This document shows, piece after piece, positions 17,347 to 27,282 of a DNA stretch of 64,000 nt. The notes beneath the pieces were generated by a model that did no database searches, was not told the DNA's origin, and saw only the letters and a program-made list of their open reading frames with translations. The DNA comes from an uncultured Bacilli bacterium (GTDB lineage: Bacteria > Bacillota_I > Bacilli_A > RF39 > UBA660), in NCBI GenBank assembly GCA_934098485.1, contig CAKOOH010000002.1, positions 1 to 64,000 of the forward strand, read 5' to 3'. The position numbers and the translations under genes were made by a program. Positions within the stretch are counted from its first letter, which is position 1. Each line of letters opens with the position of its first letter.

Positions 17347-20300
17347 TATAATTCATCCCCTTCATCAAAACCTTCATCTTCGATTTCTTCTAAATCTTCT
17401 TCATTTGGTTCTTCATCAAAATCATCATCTTCATCGTCCAATTCATTATCTAAAGAATCAAGAGGTGCATCATTTTTTTCTGGTTCTTCTACATCCATAT
17501 TTTTAACTTCACCAGTTTTAATATCTATTTCATCGATTGTAATAGCATCAGAACTCTCATCTTCATCTTCTTCAAGTTCTTTTAGTTCATGAGCAACATC
17601 ATTTTGATCAATCATTTCTACATTTAATCCTAATGCTTGGAATTCTTTAATTAAAACTCTAAATGATTCTGGCATTCCGGCACCCGTTACTGGTTTACCT
17701 TTAACTAAGGCTTCATAAACTTTAACACGTCCAATAACATCATCAGATTTAACTGTTAAGATTTCTTGTAAAACATGAGCAGCACCATAAGCATATAATG
17801 CCCAAACTTCCATTTCACCAAATCTTTGACCACCAAATTGTGCCTTACCACCAAGTGGTTGTTGTGTTACTAATGAGTAAGGACCTGTAGAACGAGCATG
17901 AATCTTATCATCAACCATGTGATGTAATTTAATCATGTACATTACCCCAACAGCAACTCTATTTTCAAACTTTTCGCCTGTGCGACCGTTATATAAATCA
18001 GTTTTACCATCAGGATCCATTCCTGCATTAGCCATTTGTTCCTTAATTTCATCTACACTTGCACCATCAAATACTGGTGTTGCATAATGTAAACCTAACT
18101 TTTTACCAGCCATACCTAAGTGTAATTCTAAAATTTGACCTAAATTCATACGTGATGGAACACCTTGTGGATTTAATACAATATCTACTGGAGTACCATC
18201 TGGTAAATATGGCATATCTTCTTCTGGTAAAATAAGGGAAATAACACCTTTATTACCATGACGTCCTGACATTTTATCTCCAACTTGAATTTTACGTTTT
18301 TGAATAATATAAACACGAATTATCTTAGAAACGCCTGCTGGAAGTTCATCAGAATTTTCTTTTGTATATACTTTTATATCATGTACTATACCATCAGCAC
18401 CATGAGCAACTCTAAGTGAAGTATCCCTAACTTCTCTAGTCTTTTCACCAAAGATAGCATGTAATAATTTTTCTTCACTAGTAAGTTCTTGCATTCCTTT
18501 TGGAGTTACTTTACCAACTAAAATATCTCCTTCATTTACTTCAGTACCAATTCTTACAATACCATTAGCATCTAGATTTTTTCTTGCTTCTTCCGAAACA
18601 TTTGGAATATCTCTTGTAATTTCCTCTGGTCCTAATTTAGTATCACGACAATCTATATCATAATGTTCAATATGAAGTGATGTATAAACATCATCTTTTA
18701 CTAATCTTTCATTTAATACAACGGCATCTTCATAGTTATAACCATTACATGTCATAAATGCTACAACCATGTTTTTACCTAAAGCAAGTTCACCTTTATC
18801 AGTAGATGGTCCATCAGCAATAACTTCTCCTCTATGAACTTTATCACCTTTTTTAACAATTGGATTATGAGAAATATTACTTTCGGCATTACTTCTTTCA
18901 AAGTTTGCTAAATAGTATTCATCTTTACCCTTAGCATTTTTAACAATAATCTTTTTAGAATCAGCATATTCAACTACACCATCAGCTTTGGCAACAATTG
19001 TTGAACCTGAATCTCTTGCCGCAATATATTCAACACCAGTTCCAACAATAGGAGCTTCTGTTTTAAGTAGTGGTACTGCTTGTCTTTGCATGTTTGAACC
19101 CATAAGTGCACGACGCGCATCATCATGATCTAAAAATGGAATACAACTTGTTGTAATAGATACAATTTGACTTGGTGAAACATCTATAAAGTTAACTTCA
19201 CTACTCTTACATTTAACATTTTCACCATTTAAACGAGCAACTACTTCATCATCTAAAATGTTATTATCTTTATCAATATTAATTGTTGCTTGTGAAATAT
19301 AATAATCTGCTTCTTCATCAGCGGTTAAATAAACTACTTCATCAGTTATATGTTTATCAACAACTTTTCTATAAGGAGTTGTAATAAAACCATACTCATT
19401 AATCTTCGCATAAGAAGCAAGAGAAGTAATTAAACCGATATTTGCTCCTTCTGGAGATTCGATTGGACAAATACGTCCATAGTGAGATACGTTAACATCT
19501 CTTACATCCATACCAGCACGATCTCTTGAAAGTCCACCTGGCCCTAAAGATGAAAGACGACGTTTATCAGTTAACTCAGCAATTGGGTTAATTTGATCCA
19601 TGAACTTAGATAACTGACTTGATCCAAAGAATTCTTTTAAAGACGCCGTAACTGGTCTTATATTAATTAACGATTTAGGTGTAACAGCATCAATTTCTTG
19701 AGTTGTCATTCTTTCACGAATAACCCTTTCCATACGAGCCATACCTACTCTAAACTGTCCTTGGATTAGTTCTCCAACTTGACGTACACGTCTATTTCCT
19801 AAATGATCTATTTCATCAATATTACCAATATCGTCAAGTAAGTTTAAATAATAACTTACAGCGGCATAGAAATCACTAATTGTTAATCTCTTTGAATCAA
19901 TGCTTTGATCATTACCAATAATTTTAATTTTATTATTCTCATTATTAATATCTTTAACTAAAACTTCTTGAATTTTATTAAATTCATCTAGTTCTTCGTT
20001 AATTGTTACTTCTTTAACATTTAGTCCCTTTTCAAAATAAGGTCTTAATTCTTCTAAACGCTTCTTATCAATCTTTTCGCCTTCTTTAGCGATAATTTTT
20101 TTGCCAGTTTTTAAATTTTCTGCAAGGGTTTGACCTAGTAGTCTATCTAGTACGTTTAATTTTTTATTGAATTTATAACGTCCTACTTTAGCTAAATCAT
20201 ATCTAAAGCGGTCAAAGAATCTTACGATTAATTGGTTTTTGGCACTATCAAGTGTTGCTGGTTCACCTGGTTTTAATTTTTCATAAATTTCAATTAATGC

Positions 20301-20993
20301 TTCATCAGTATTTTTTGTACTATCTTTTTCTAAAGTATTTTGAATAAATCTATTATCGCCAAATACTTCTTTAATTGCTTCATCACTAGATAAACCTAAT
20401 GCTCTAAGCATTGTTGTAACAGGTACTTTTCTAGTTCTATCAATTCTAACATAAATTACGTCTCTAGCATCTAATTCAAATTCTAACCAAGTCCCTTTAT
20501 TAGGAATTATTTCTCCAGAAACAACATGACGTCCATTTTTATCTACTTCTTTTTTAAAATAAATAGATGGACTTCTTACTAATTGAGATTGAATAACTCT
20601 TTCAACACCATTAATAATAAATGTTCCGGCTTCTGTCATTAAAGGCATGTCTCCTAAAAAGACTTCTTGCTCTTTAACTTCACCAGTTTCGTGGATAAAT
20701 ACTCTTGCTTGAACTTTTAAAGGAGCCGCATATGTTACCATACGTTCCTTAGATTCCTTAATTGAATATCTAGGCTCATCAAAAGAATAATCACCAAATT
20801 CTAGTGATATATTTCCGGTGAAACTTTCAACAGGAAACAAGTCATCAAAAACTTCTTTTATTCCACTTTCTAGAAACCACTGATATGATTTCTTTTGAAT
20901 ATCTAATAAATCTGTAAGCTCAAAGTTGTTCGTAGTTTTAGAGAAAGTAACTCTTTCCCTATGGTCACCAAATTTAGCTGTTTTGTATGCCAC
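17346..20993 (-). CDS. rpoB: RNA polymerase subunit beta
   Basis: 1215 residues starting at GTG (20991-20993) after GGGGTGA. It has the rifampicin-site segment FFGSSQLSKFMDQINPIAEL, then TDKRRLSSLGPGG, and the core segments VRDVNVSHYGRICPIESPEG and HGNKGVISLILP. Asp476 in TDKRR aligns with E. coli His526, a position where Asp is a classical rifampicin-resistance change. A tail of about 70 mostly acidic residues (many DE runs) extends the C-terminus. It follows ybxB, as in B. subtilis, and overlaps rpoC by one base. Confidence 0.98.
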   Translation of the reverse strand: MAYKTAKFGDHRERVTFSKTTNNFELTDLLDIQKKSYQWFLESGIKEVFDDLFPVESFTGNISLEFGDYSFDEPRYSIKESKERMVTYAAPLKVQARVFIHETGEVKEQEVFLGDMPLMTEAGTFIINGVERVIQSQLVRSPSIYFKKEVDKNGRHVVSGEIIPNKGTWLEFELDARDVIYVRIDRTRKVPVTTMLRALGLSSDEAIKEVFGDNRFIQNTLEKDSTKNTDEALIEIYEKLKPGEPATLDSAKNQLIVRFFDRFRYDLAKVGRYKFNKKLNVLDRLLGQTLAENLKTGKKIIAKEGEKIDKKRLEELRPYFEKGLNVKEVTINEELDEFNKIQEVLVKDINNENNKIKIIGNDQSIDSKRLTISDFYAAVSYYLNLLDDIGNIDEIDHLGNRRVRQVGELIQGQFRVGMARMERVIRERMTTQEIDAVTPKSLINIRPVTASLKEFFGSSQLSKFMDQINPIAELTDKRRLSSLGPGGLSRDRAGMDVRDVNVSHYGRICPIESPEGANIGLITSLASYAKINEYGFITTPYRKVVDKHITDEVVYLTADEEADYYISQATINIDKDNNILDDEVVARLNGENVKCKSSEVNFIDVSPSQIVSITTSCIPFLDHDDARRALMGSNMQRQAVPLLKTEAPIVGTGVEYIAARDSGSTIVAKADGVVEYADSKKIIVKNAKGKDEYYLANFERSNAESNISHNPIVKKGDKVHRGEVIADGPSTDKGELALGKNMVVAFMTCNGYNYEDAVVLNERLVKDDVYTSLHIEHYDIDCRDTKLGPEEITRDIPNVSEEARKNLDANGIVRIGTEVNEGDILVGKVTPKGMQELTSEEKLLHAIFGEKTREVRDTSLRVAHGADGIVHDIKVYTKENSDELPAGVSKIIRVYIIQKRKIQVGDKMSGRHGNKGVISLILPEEDMPYLPDGTPVDIVLNPQGVPSRMNLGQILELHLGMAGKKLGLHYATPVFDGASVDEIKEQMANAGMDPDGKTDLYNGRTGEKFENRVAVGVMYMIKLHHMVDDKIHARSTGPYSLVTQQPLGGKAQFGGQRFGEMEVWALYAYGAAHVLQEILTVKSDDVIGRVKVYEALVKGKPVTGAGMPESFRVLIKEFQALGLNVEMIDQNDVAHELKELEEDEDESSDAITIDEIDIKTGEVKNMDVEEPEKNDAPLDSLDNELDDEDDDFDEEPNEEDLEEIEDEGFDEGDEL

Positions 20994-21085
20994 TTATTTT
21001 CACCCCAAACAATATATTTTTTAGAATTATTTTCCTCTAAGAAGAGGGACAGTTCCAATCTAAAATTCTATCAAAAAAAAGAGCC

Positions 21086-21679
21086 TTATGTCAACGTTTT
21101 TTTCGCAAAAACTACATAAAACCCACAATTTTTTTCTAAAACTTTAACATCTGCTAAATTCTTAAGATTTTTTATTACTGTTTTAACTCCATGATTAGTT
21201 CTCATTACAAACCATAACTCACCATCTTTAGTCAAATGATTAAATGCTTCATTTATAATAGTTAAATAAACTTTTTTACCTGCTCTTATTGGCGGATTGG
21301 TAATAATAACATCATAAGCATCTTTTACATTTTCATAAATATTTGAAAGAAAAACATTTCCCTCTGCCTTATTTTCTTTTAAATTCATCTTCGTTAGATG
21401 TAATGCCCTATTATTAATATCAATCATATCAGCCCTAGCACCCATTATCTTATTTAAAGAAATACCTAGAAAACCAATTCCACATCCAACATCTAGAATT
21501 TTTTTCTCTTTTTTTCCATACTTAATATATGTTTCTAATAATAGTTTACTTCCCTCATCTATCTTATCTTTAGAAAAAACCCCCAAATCACTATAAAACT
21601 TTAAATTATAATTTTCATACTTATAATTTAAAATTCTAAGTTCACTTTTTAAATTTTCATTATTATCAAAGTATTGCAT
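21086..21679 (-). CDS. ybxB: RsmC-type class I methyltransferase (YbxB-like)
   Basis: 197 residues. A SAM-binding Rossmann fold with motif I ILDVGCGIGFLGISL (about residues 60-75), an acidic residue in ADMIDINNRAL, and the catalytic NPPIRAGKKV, the NPP-(I/F)-R-x-G pattern of 16S rRNA guanine-N2 methyltransferases (RsmC/RsmD group). It lies directly upstream of rpoB, the same place as ybxB in B. subtilis, although rplL is not next to it here. The target is probably rRNA; the exact base is not established from sequence. Confidence 0.85.
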   Translation of the reverse strand: MQYFDNNENLKSELRILNYKYENYNLKFYSDLGVFSKDKIDEGSKLLLETYIKYGKKEKKILDVGCGIGFLGISLNKIMGARADMIDINNRALHLTKMNLKENKAEGNVFLSNIYENVKDAYDVIITNPPIRAGKKVYLTIINEAFNHLTKDGELWFVMRTNHGVKTVIKNLKNLADVKVLEKNCGFYVVFAKKTLT

Positions 21680-21698
21680 AATTCATCCCCTTAAAGTA

Positions 21699-21721
21699 TA
21701 AAAACCTATCCGAAGATAAGA
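21699..21721 (-). terminator. Terminator with UUCG loop after the TasA-like gene
   Basis: CTTATC-TTCG-GATAGG on the minus strand (21705-21720) followed by five Ts. It lies between the 21726-22871 gene and ybxB. Confidence 0.65.
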
Positions 21722-21725
21722 TTTT

Positions 21726-22871
21726 TTAATAATTTATTTTAGTCGTTCCTTCAAACTTACTAATATTTTCATCACACCACTCTTGTGTTGGCTCATTACC
21801 AGCACCAAATGTCTCCGTTAGATCTAAAACAACAATATTGTTAAATACAATTTCTCCACCTTCAGGAGATGGCATAGCAATAATATTATCATCACCAATA
21901 TGAGCATTACTTAAAAGAGTATAATTTTTTTCATTTTTATTTATATCTTTAAAAGCAGTTGTTGTCCCATGATATGTAATATTAAGATATTGTTCTTGCA
22001 CCGAGGTTGAATATATAGTTGAATAAGTTTTAAAATCATTTGATGTTAAACACGGCAAATTATTTTTTGATATTATATTAGATGTTGAATCAACTACCCA
22101 CAAACCAACATCATATGTAGAGCAAAATGAATAATTTGAAATTGCATCAAACTTCAAATAAACTTTGTTATTTGATGGTACACTAAAAAATTGATATATA
22201 TCGCCCACATGAGGATAAAGACCTTTACTATCAATATGCCAATCACCAACACTATTTTCCGGTGTTTTCGTCATTGTAGTGCTCCAACCTGTGTCATCAT
22301 TTGTAAAACTACCATTAGTTACAAGATTTGTTACATTAGTTACACCAGATTTATCTATTCCTATTTTAAAGGAAAAACTTTTTCCCTTATCTCCTTCTTG
22401 ACTAACACTTAAATTATTATAATAAACTTTTACGGTATATACATGTGTAGTACTACCACTAATTGATATTTTACTTTTTAAAGTTGTTGTACTACTAGGT
22501 AAATTCCTTTTTTCAATTGTTGCTCCCCCATTAGTACCAGTTACATCAAAAGAAATACTTCCATCCATTAATTCATTATTTATATCATATACATACAAAC
22601 TATATTCTCCAGTTGTAGTACCCTTATTAATTACACTAAAAGTTTTAATAGCAGTCCAACCCGGAAAAATATCTGTTGCACTAATCTGACTAGTACCTTC
22701 TTTAAATTCAATTGTTAAATTCGCGGCCTCTCCAGTTATAGTACTTGCAGATTCATTATTATTTACTTGAGAAACAAAAAATGCATATGATAAACTGACT
22801 ACAGCCACTATAAAAATTACTACACTTATTAAAATATAAAATATATTTTTAGTTCTTCTTACATCTTTCAT
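21726..22871 (-). CDS. TasA/camelysin-like secreted surface protein
   Basis: 381 residues. An N-terminal helix ending VVSLSYAFFVSQVNNNESAS is a SipW-type signal; ESASTIT then starts the mature part, as in the protein at 45013-45624. The first 150 mature residues form a TasA/camelysin-like beta domain (FPGWTAIKTFSVINKGTTTG, VHxxxVKVYYNNLSVSQ-like). The C-terminal half has paired cysteines and ends VVLDLTETFGAGNEPTQEWC, a motif common in phage tail and surface beta domains. It is likely secreted and possibly forms or decorates fibres. It is followed by a terminator, and TATAAT lies upstream. No sipW is in the window. Confidence 0.75.
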   Translation of the reverse strand: MKDVRRTKNIFYILISVVIFIVAVVSLSYAFFVSQVNNNESASTITGEAANLTIEFKEGTSQISATDIFPGWTAIKTFSVINKGTTTGEYSLYVYDINNELMDGSISFDVTGTNGGATIEKRNLPSSTTTLKSKISISGSTTHVYTVKVYYNNLSVSQEGDKGKSFSFKIGIDKSGVTNVTNLVTNGSFTNDDTGWSTTMTKTPENSVGDWHIDSKGLYPHVGDIYQFFSVPSNNKVYLKFDAISNYSFCSTYDVGLWVVDSTSNIISKNNLPCLTSNDFKTYSTIYSTSVQEQYLNITYHGTTTAFKDINKNEKNYTLLSNAHIGDDNIIAMPSPEGGEIVFNNIVVLDLTETFGAGNEPTQEWCDENISKFEGTTKINY

Positions 22872-22916
22872 ATAGCATCACACCCTATAATTAATTATAA
22901 CATTATTAAAACAAAT

Positions 22917-22942
22917 AAAAAAGAGGAAATTCCTCTTTTTTT
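22917..22942. terminator. Bidirectional-looking terminator after HU
   Basis: AAAAAAGAGG and CCTCTTTTTT pair around a five-base loop, with a T run in either direction. It ends the HU transcript on the minus strand. Confidence 0.8.
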
Positions 22943-22954
22943 ATAATCGTTAAA

Positions 22955-23227
22955 TTAGTTTAAAGCGTCTTTTAATTTGCTTCCAGCTTTGAATGTAATA
23001 GCCATTTTAGCAGGAATATGTAATTTTTCTTTAGTAAGTGGGTTAATACCATCTCTTGCAGCACGTTTTTTAGCAGCAAAAGTACCAAAACCAACTAAAG
23101 CAACTTTTCCTTCTTTTTTAAGACCTTCTTCAATTCCTTCTAAAGTTGCATTTAAAGCACGCATAGCGTCAGCTTTAGAAAGACCAGCTTTTTCAGCAAT
23201 AATTTCAACTAATTCTTGTTTTGACAT
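22955..23227 (-). CDS. hup: DNA-binding protein HU
   Basis: 90 residues, standard for HU. It compacts and bends DNA as a homodimer. It starts MSKQELVEIIAEKAGLSKADA, has VGFGTFAAKKRAARDGINP in the DNA-binding arm (usual form GFGTFEVRERAARxGRNP) and ends with MAITFKAGSKLKDAL. A good GGGAGG site precedes the ATG. It lies just downstream of spoIVA, as in B. subtilis, where hbs follows spoIVA. Confidence 0.97.
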   Translation of the reverse strand: MSKQELVEIIAEKAGLSKADAMRALNATLEGIEEGLKKEGKVALVGFGTFAAKKRAARDGINPLTKEKLHIPAKMAITFKAGSKLKDALN

Positions 23228-23325
23228 AACGATTACCTCCCATTTTTTTATATTTTTTTATAGGTTATTTACCCTACAAGTATAAATTATCAAAAAACCC
23301 CATAAAATGCAAGCAAAAACCAATA

Positions 23326-23361
23326 AAAAAAGCGCATTTTCTTAAAAAAGTTACGCTTTAT
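23326..23361 (-). terminator. Probable terminator after spoIVA
   Basis: AAAGCGTA and TGCGCTTT can pair (one G-U) around an AT-rich loop, followed by a T run on the minus strand, right after the spoIVA stop. Confidence 0.55.
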
Positions 23362-23367
23362 TTACAA

Positions 23368-24846
23368 TTACAGTACAATCGCGATTAAATTATTAGACCC
23401 CTTGTTAACAATCTTTGTTACCGTATTAGATAATTTATATCTTGTGTTTTCCGGCATCATTGATAACTTCGCCTGAATTCCCTCTTTAACTATACAATCT
23501 AAACTTCTACCAAATATTTCACTCTTCCAAATACTTGATGGATCTGTCTCATAATCCTTCATAATATAATTAATAAGTTCTTTACTTTGAAGTTCTGTTC
23601 CTATAATAGGTTCAAAAGTACTTTCTACATCTACTTTCATTAAATGAATTGATGAAGCAACTGCCTTTAACTTAACTCCATAACGAGATCCTTGTTTAAT
23701 AATTTCTGGTGTTGATAGTTTCATATCTGATAAAGTTGGATAAACAATTCCATATCCTGTTGATTTAGCCATTTTAAGCGCTGATTTAATACTTGCAGTT
23801 TCATCTTTATCACTAGAATATTCCATAAATATTTTTAGTAAACTGCTCTTATTTAAAGTCATTCCCCCTAAAACTTCTTTTAAGGTTTCATTATATAGTT
23901 CATCTGATGAATCTAAATTTAGAGTTACAATACCACTTGCGGCATCCACATTAGAAATATATGCTTTTGAAATATATTCACTATCATCATAATAACTTAT
24001 AATCTTATCTACATCTTTAAGTTTACTAATACTTGTCATGCTCTCTTTAATTTTTTCTAAATAATGCATTTTTACTTTATGATTATTATCAAGTTCATGA
24101 ATCCACTTTGGCATATTTACTTCAACATCAAGTACTGGGAACTCATAAAGCGCTGTTTTTAGAGCATCAAGCATATCTCTTTCGCTCATTTCATTAATAT
24201 TAATTGGCAAAACTGGTACTTCATAATTTTTAGTTAAATTATCTGCTAATCTAATTGTTTCTTCATTTGATGGATGCGTTGTATTAAGAATAACTATAAA
24301 TGGTTTATTAATTGCTTTAAGTTCGGTTATTACTTTTTCTTCTGCCTCCATGTATTCGCCTCTTGTAAACTCTCCAATTGATCCATCCGTAGTTACTACT
24401 ATTCCAATAGTTGAATGATCTTTAATAACTTTTTCGGTTCCTATTTCAGCGGCCTCTACAAATGGTATTTCCTCATCATACCAAGGTGTTTTAACTAGTC
24501 TTGGATTACCAAGTTCATCTTCATAACCATTGCTTGTCTTAATAACATATCCAACACAATCAATTAATTTAATATTGGTACTAAAATCATCTATCGTAAT
24601 TTTAGCCCCTGTTGAAGGTACAAACTTTGGTTCCGTGGTCATAATGGTTTTACCAGGAGCAGACTGAGGAATTTCATCTATACATCTCTTTTTTAAATCC
24701 TCATCTTCTATGTTAGGAACAACTAATGTTTCAATTACCTTCTTAATAAAAGTTGACTTACCAGTTCTAACTGCACCCACTACCCCTAAGTAAATTTCAC
24801 CTTTACCCCAGGCAGAGATGCTACTAATTATCTCTTTTTTTTCCAT
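23368..24846 (-). CDS. spoIVA: Stage IV sporulation protein A (SpoIVA)
   Basis: 492 residues from the ATG at 24844-24846, chosen because AAAGGA lies six bases upstream; the length equals that of B. subtilis SpoIVA. This ATPase polymerises on the forespore surface and forms the base of the spore coat. Walker A GAVRTGKST spans residues 24-32 with Lys30 at the known position. TPWYDEEIPFVEAAEIGTEK and the HSTIGIVVTTDGS and FIVILNTTHP segments belong to its TRAFAC-derived NTPase domain, and the conserved C-terminus ends NLIAIVL. It is strong evidence of an endospore former. A CATACATT at 24866-24873 resembles a sigma-E -10, but no good -35 is visible. Confidence 0.97.
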   Translation of the reverse strand: MEKKEIISSISAWGKGEIYLGVVGAVRTGKSTFIKKVIETLVVPNIEDEDLKKRCIDEIPQSAPGKTIMTTEPKFVPSTGAKITIDDFSTNIKLIDCVGYVIKTSNGYEDELGNPRLVKTPWYDEEIPFVEAAEIGTEKVIKDHSTIGIVVTTDGSIGEFTRGEYMEAEEKVITELKAINKPFIVILNTTHPSNEETIRLADNLTKNYEVPVLPININEMSERDMLDALKTALYEFPVLDVEVNMPKWIHELDNNHKVKMHYLEKIKESMTSISKLKDVDKIISYYDDSEYISKAYISNVDAASGIVTLNLDSSDELYNETLKEVLGGMTLNKSSLLKIFMEYSSDKDETASIKSALKMAKSTGYGIVYPTLSDMKLSTPEIIKQGSRYGVKLKAVASSIHLMKVDVESTFEPIIGTELQSKELINYIMKDYETDPSSIWKSEIFGRSLDCIVKEGIQAKLSMMPENTRYKLSNTVTKIVNKGSNNLIAIVL

Positions 24847-24972
24847 ACTTTGTCCTTTCATTTAAAATGTATGAAAAAAGTTTTAATCTAAGAACCAAAA
24901 ATAATATTTATCATATAATATAGAAAAAAGTATGTAAAACCTTCGTGCATAAATTATTGTATACTTAACAAG

Positions 24973-25830
24973 CTACTTTCTAACATCTCCCAATTTTTTT
25001 GTTTCTTTATATTCATAATTTAATTTATTTTGTTTAGTAACAACAGACTCACCTAAATTTTTTTCTATGTCTTCTCTTGCAACATTTGCAGCATGACCAC
25101 CCATTCTAGCAACTTCTTTATTTTGCTCTAGTCCCTGTGGTTTATGTTTTTCTGCTAGTCTTTTTGCAGTTTCTTCTGATAAATCAGTTAATATTATTTC
25201 AATATTATCCATATTATCTCTTAAAGATTCTTTGCGAAGTCCTTTATATTGTTTATATTCTTTTGCGGTCATGCCAGACCATTCTTTATATATTTCATTA
25301 GTTAATATCGCATATTCTTTACCATCAGTTATACCATTCTCTTGCCAAATATCAGTTAATTCTTTTCTATCTTGAATTCCTTTCAATCTTTTTGCAATCC
25401 ATTTTTCATCATAACCTTTAGTTCGGTATATATCTATAGCTCTTTGCGCCGCTAAAGATGGATCAAATATTTCATCGATTCTCTCACGTCCAAGACTAGC
25501 AAGCCACTGCTTAATCGGTTCAGCATTTTTACTTGGTATTGATTCAATAATTCTAAACATTCCCTCAATATCAACTACATCAGTCATACGATATTTACCA
25601 TCTTGGGCTTTAAGTTTCAACTGGTGACAATTTGTCACCGTTTCATTTCCTTCTTCTTTAAGACGTTGTTTCAATTTATTCCAATATTTTCTTCCATCTT
25701 TGCTTTCAGAAATAACTCCAACAACATCGACAACACTAATAAAGTATTTTTCATCTTCTTTATCCCAGACTGTTCTAATTGTTTCATTATTAAATATTTT
25801 ATTAATTAAATGCATTTTTTCCTGATTCAT
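24973..25830 (-). CDS. BRO-N/DinD-like antirepressor family protein
   Basis: 285 residues. The N-terminus (about 10-110) has IRTVWDKEDEKYFISVVDVV and then YWNKLKQRLKEEG, typical of BRO-N domains in phage antirepressors and DNA-damage-inducible DinD proteins. The middle contains KQWLASLGRERIDEIFDPS and a helical region with LAEKHKPQGLEQNKEVAR and GGHAANVAR, the conserved tail of the DinD-like branch. It is an isolated gene with a good GGAGG site; no phage genes flank it. The role is probably DNA binding or regulation of a mobile element or stress response. The exact function is unknown. Confidence 0.75.
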   Translation of the reverse strand: MNQEKMHLINKIFNNETIRTVWDKEDEKYFISVVDVVGVISESKDGRKYWNKLKQRLKEEGNETVTNCHQLKLKAQDGKYRMTDVVDIEGMFRIIESIPSKNAEPIKQWLASLGRERIDEIFDPSLAAQRAIDIYRTKGYDEKWIAKRLKGIQDRKELTDIWQENGITDGKEYAILTNEIYKEWSGMTAKEYKQYKGLRKESLRDNMDNIEIILTDLSEETAKRLAEKHKPQGLEQNKEVARMGGHAANVAREDIEKNLGESVVTKQNKLNYEYKETKKLGDVRK

Positions 25831-26014
25831 TTATTTCCTCCTTCTTTGCTTCTGATTCAGATAACCCCATTATATTCTTAAATTTCCTACTCTTAAGCCA
25901 CCAAAAGATACCATTTAAAACTGCCTTTGTTTTTGCTTAAAGGCTAATTAAATTTTACTATATATTTAGATATATATCATCATTTTTATTTATTCATTAT
26001 AAATTTTTATATTC

Positions 26015-26044
26015 AAAAAAATGATACTTTCAAAATATCATTTT
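26015..26044 (-). terminator. Terminator overlapping the ymfH stop
   Basis: AAAAATGATA and TATCATTTTT (10 bp; 26016-26025 and 26035-26044) with a T run on the minus strand. The TGA stop at 26038-26040 is within the stem. Confidence 0.8.
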
Positions 26045-27282
26045 TCTTCTTTAAAATTACTAATAAGACCATAATTACTTAAATCAATTTTTTTAAGTAA
26101 CTCTTTTAATTCATTTAAATTTAGTGAATTAACAAAAGATGCATCTTCATTAATATCAATGCCAAACTCTATAACATTATCTGTATAAGAAAGCAAACTA
26201 TCTTTATACTTTTCATTTTTTAAAATAATATTTATAATTGCTTCTTTTTTCCAAATTTCAAAACTCTCTTCGTCAAAACTTAAGTTATTAATAACTTCTA
26301 ATACCTTATTTTTTAATAATTCTTTATCTTTAATAAATAAATTAATAAACAAATAATAATAATCATTAACTTTCATATAAGACGTACTAATATTATACAT
26401 ACTATGTTTATTATTAATCATAAACTTAGATAAATTAGATGTACTACTAAAATTTTCATTAACAATATAATTGCGATAATAATCTAACTTTAACTTTTCT
26501 AAAGGTGAAAAATCATCTAAATTAAATTTAAAAATCATACTAACTTTATTATCTTCTTTATTACTATATAAGGTTATATCACGATTTTTTATTTCCTTTG
26601 TTTCCTTTTTAGTTATTAAAGTCACCTTAGGATAAACTCTGTCTAGACTATCATAGGCATCTTCTATTAATTTTAATATTTTCTCTAAATTAAAGTTTCC
26701 TCCTACTAAAATCGTTTGATTACTAGGAATATAAAAAGCATCATATACATTTTTAATATAATCATAATCAAATGAATTTATTAGCTCTTCTGTACCTATT
26801 ACACTTTCAAAACCATCACCATTAACATAATTCTTAAAAAACTCTCTCCAGTTTCTTTTATAAGGTTTTCCCTCGTCATTTCTAAGTTCTTCAATAACGG
26901 CATGTTTAGTATCTTCAATATCTTTAGCATTAAAACCTGGGGTATTTATATAATATATTAAATCTCTTAAATGTTTTTCAAAATGATATACACAATCAAT
27001 ATAAAAACTTGTTATACGGTGATTAGTTATTCCATTAAAATATAATGAATCACTACAAAATCTTTTAAATAAATTACCAGCCTTTGAGTGTTCAATAACT
27101 AAATGTTCTAAATAATGGGCTGTTCCGTCCTTAACTGTATATTCCTTTCCATCAATTTCATACCTTTTGTTAAAGCCGCCATAATTAATAATTAATTTAG
27201 CGTAAGCCGTATGAACTGTATCATCTTTATAATATATAACTTTAGCACCATTTTTAAGTGTTACTATTCCATAGTTTTTCAT
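26038..27282 (-). CDS. ymfH: M16-family zinc peptidase-like protein (YmfH/YfmH)
   Basis: 414 residues. The inverted zinc motif HxxEH is HYLEH in GTAHYLEHLVIEH, and the distal Glu is in HAVIEELRND about 70 residues on, so the peptidase site looks intact. In Bacillus this family is annotated as associated with 5-aminopentanol modification of elongation factor P; that link is taken from the family. It overlaps the partner gene by one base (TAATG), consistent with the usual active/inactive M16 pair. It ends in a terminator that includes the stop codon. Confidence 0.88.
   Translation of the reverse strand: MKNYGIVTLKNGAKVIYYKDDTVHTAYAKLIINYGGFNKRYEIDGKEYTVKDGTAHYLEHLVIEHSKAGNLFKRFCSDSLYFNGITNHRITSFYIDCVYHFEKHLRDLIYYINTPGFNAKDIEDTKHAVIEELRNDEGKPYKRNWREFFKNYVNGDGFESVIGTEELINSFDYDYIKNVYDAFYIPSNQTILVGGNFNLEKILKLIEDAYDSLDRVYPKVTLITKKETKEIKNRDITLYSNKEDNKVSMIFKFNLDDFSPLEKLKLDYYRNYIVNENFSSTSNLSKFMINNKHSMYNISTSYMKVNDYYYLFINLFIKDKELLKNKVLEVINNLSFDEESFEIWKKEAIINIILKNEKYKDSLLSYTDNVIEFGIDINEDASFVNSLNLNELKELLKKIDLSNYGLISNFKEEK

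Noticed and set aside
21000..21070. L10-type or other known leader in front of rpoB
   Set aside because: Only a 5-bp CCTCT/AGAGG hairpin is visible; it is too weak to name.
25802..25940. Short open frame of about 45 codons (…IFWWLKSRKFKNIMG…) ahead of the BRO-N gene
   Set aside because: It has no start codon with a ribosome binding site and runs into the BRO gene; it may be a relic but is too short to call. The 25831-26014 gap otherwise shows only a 6-bp hairpin (25923-25944).
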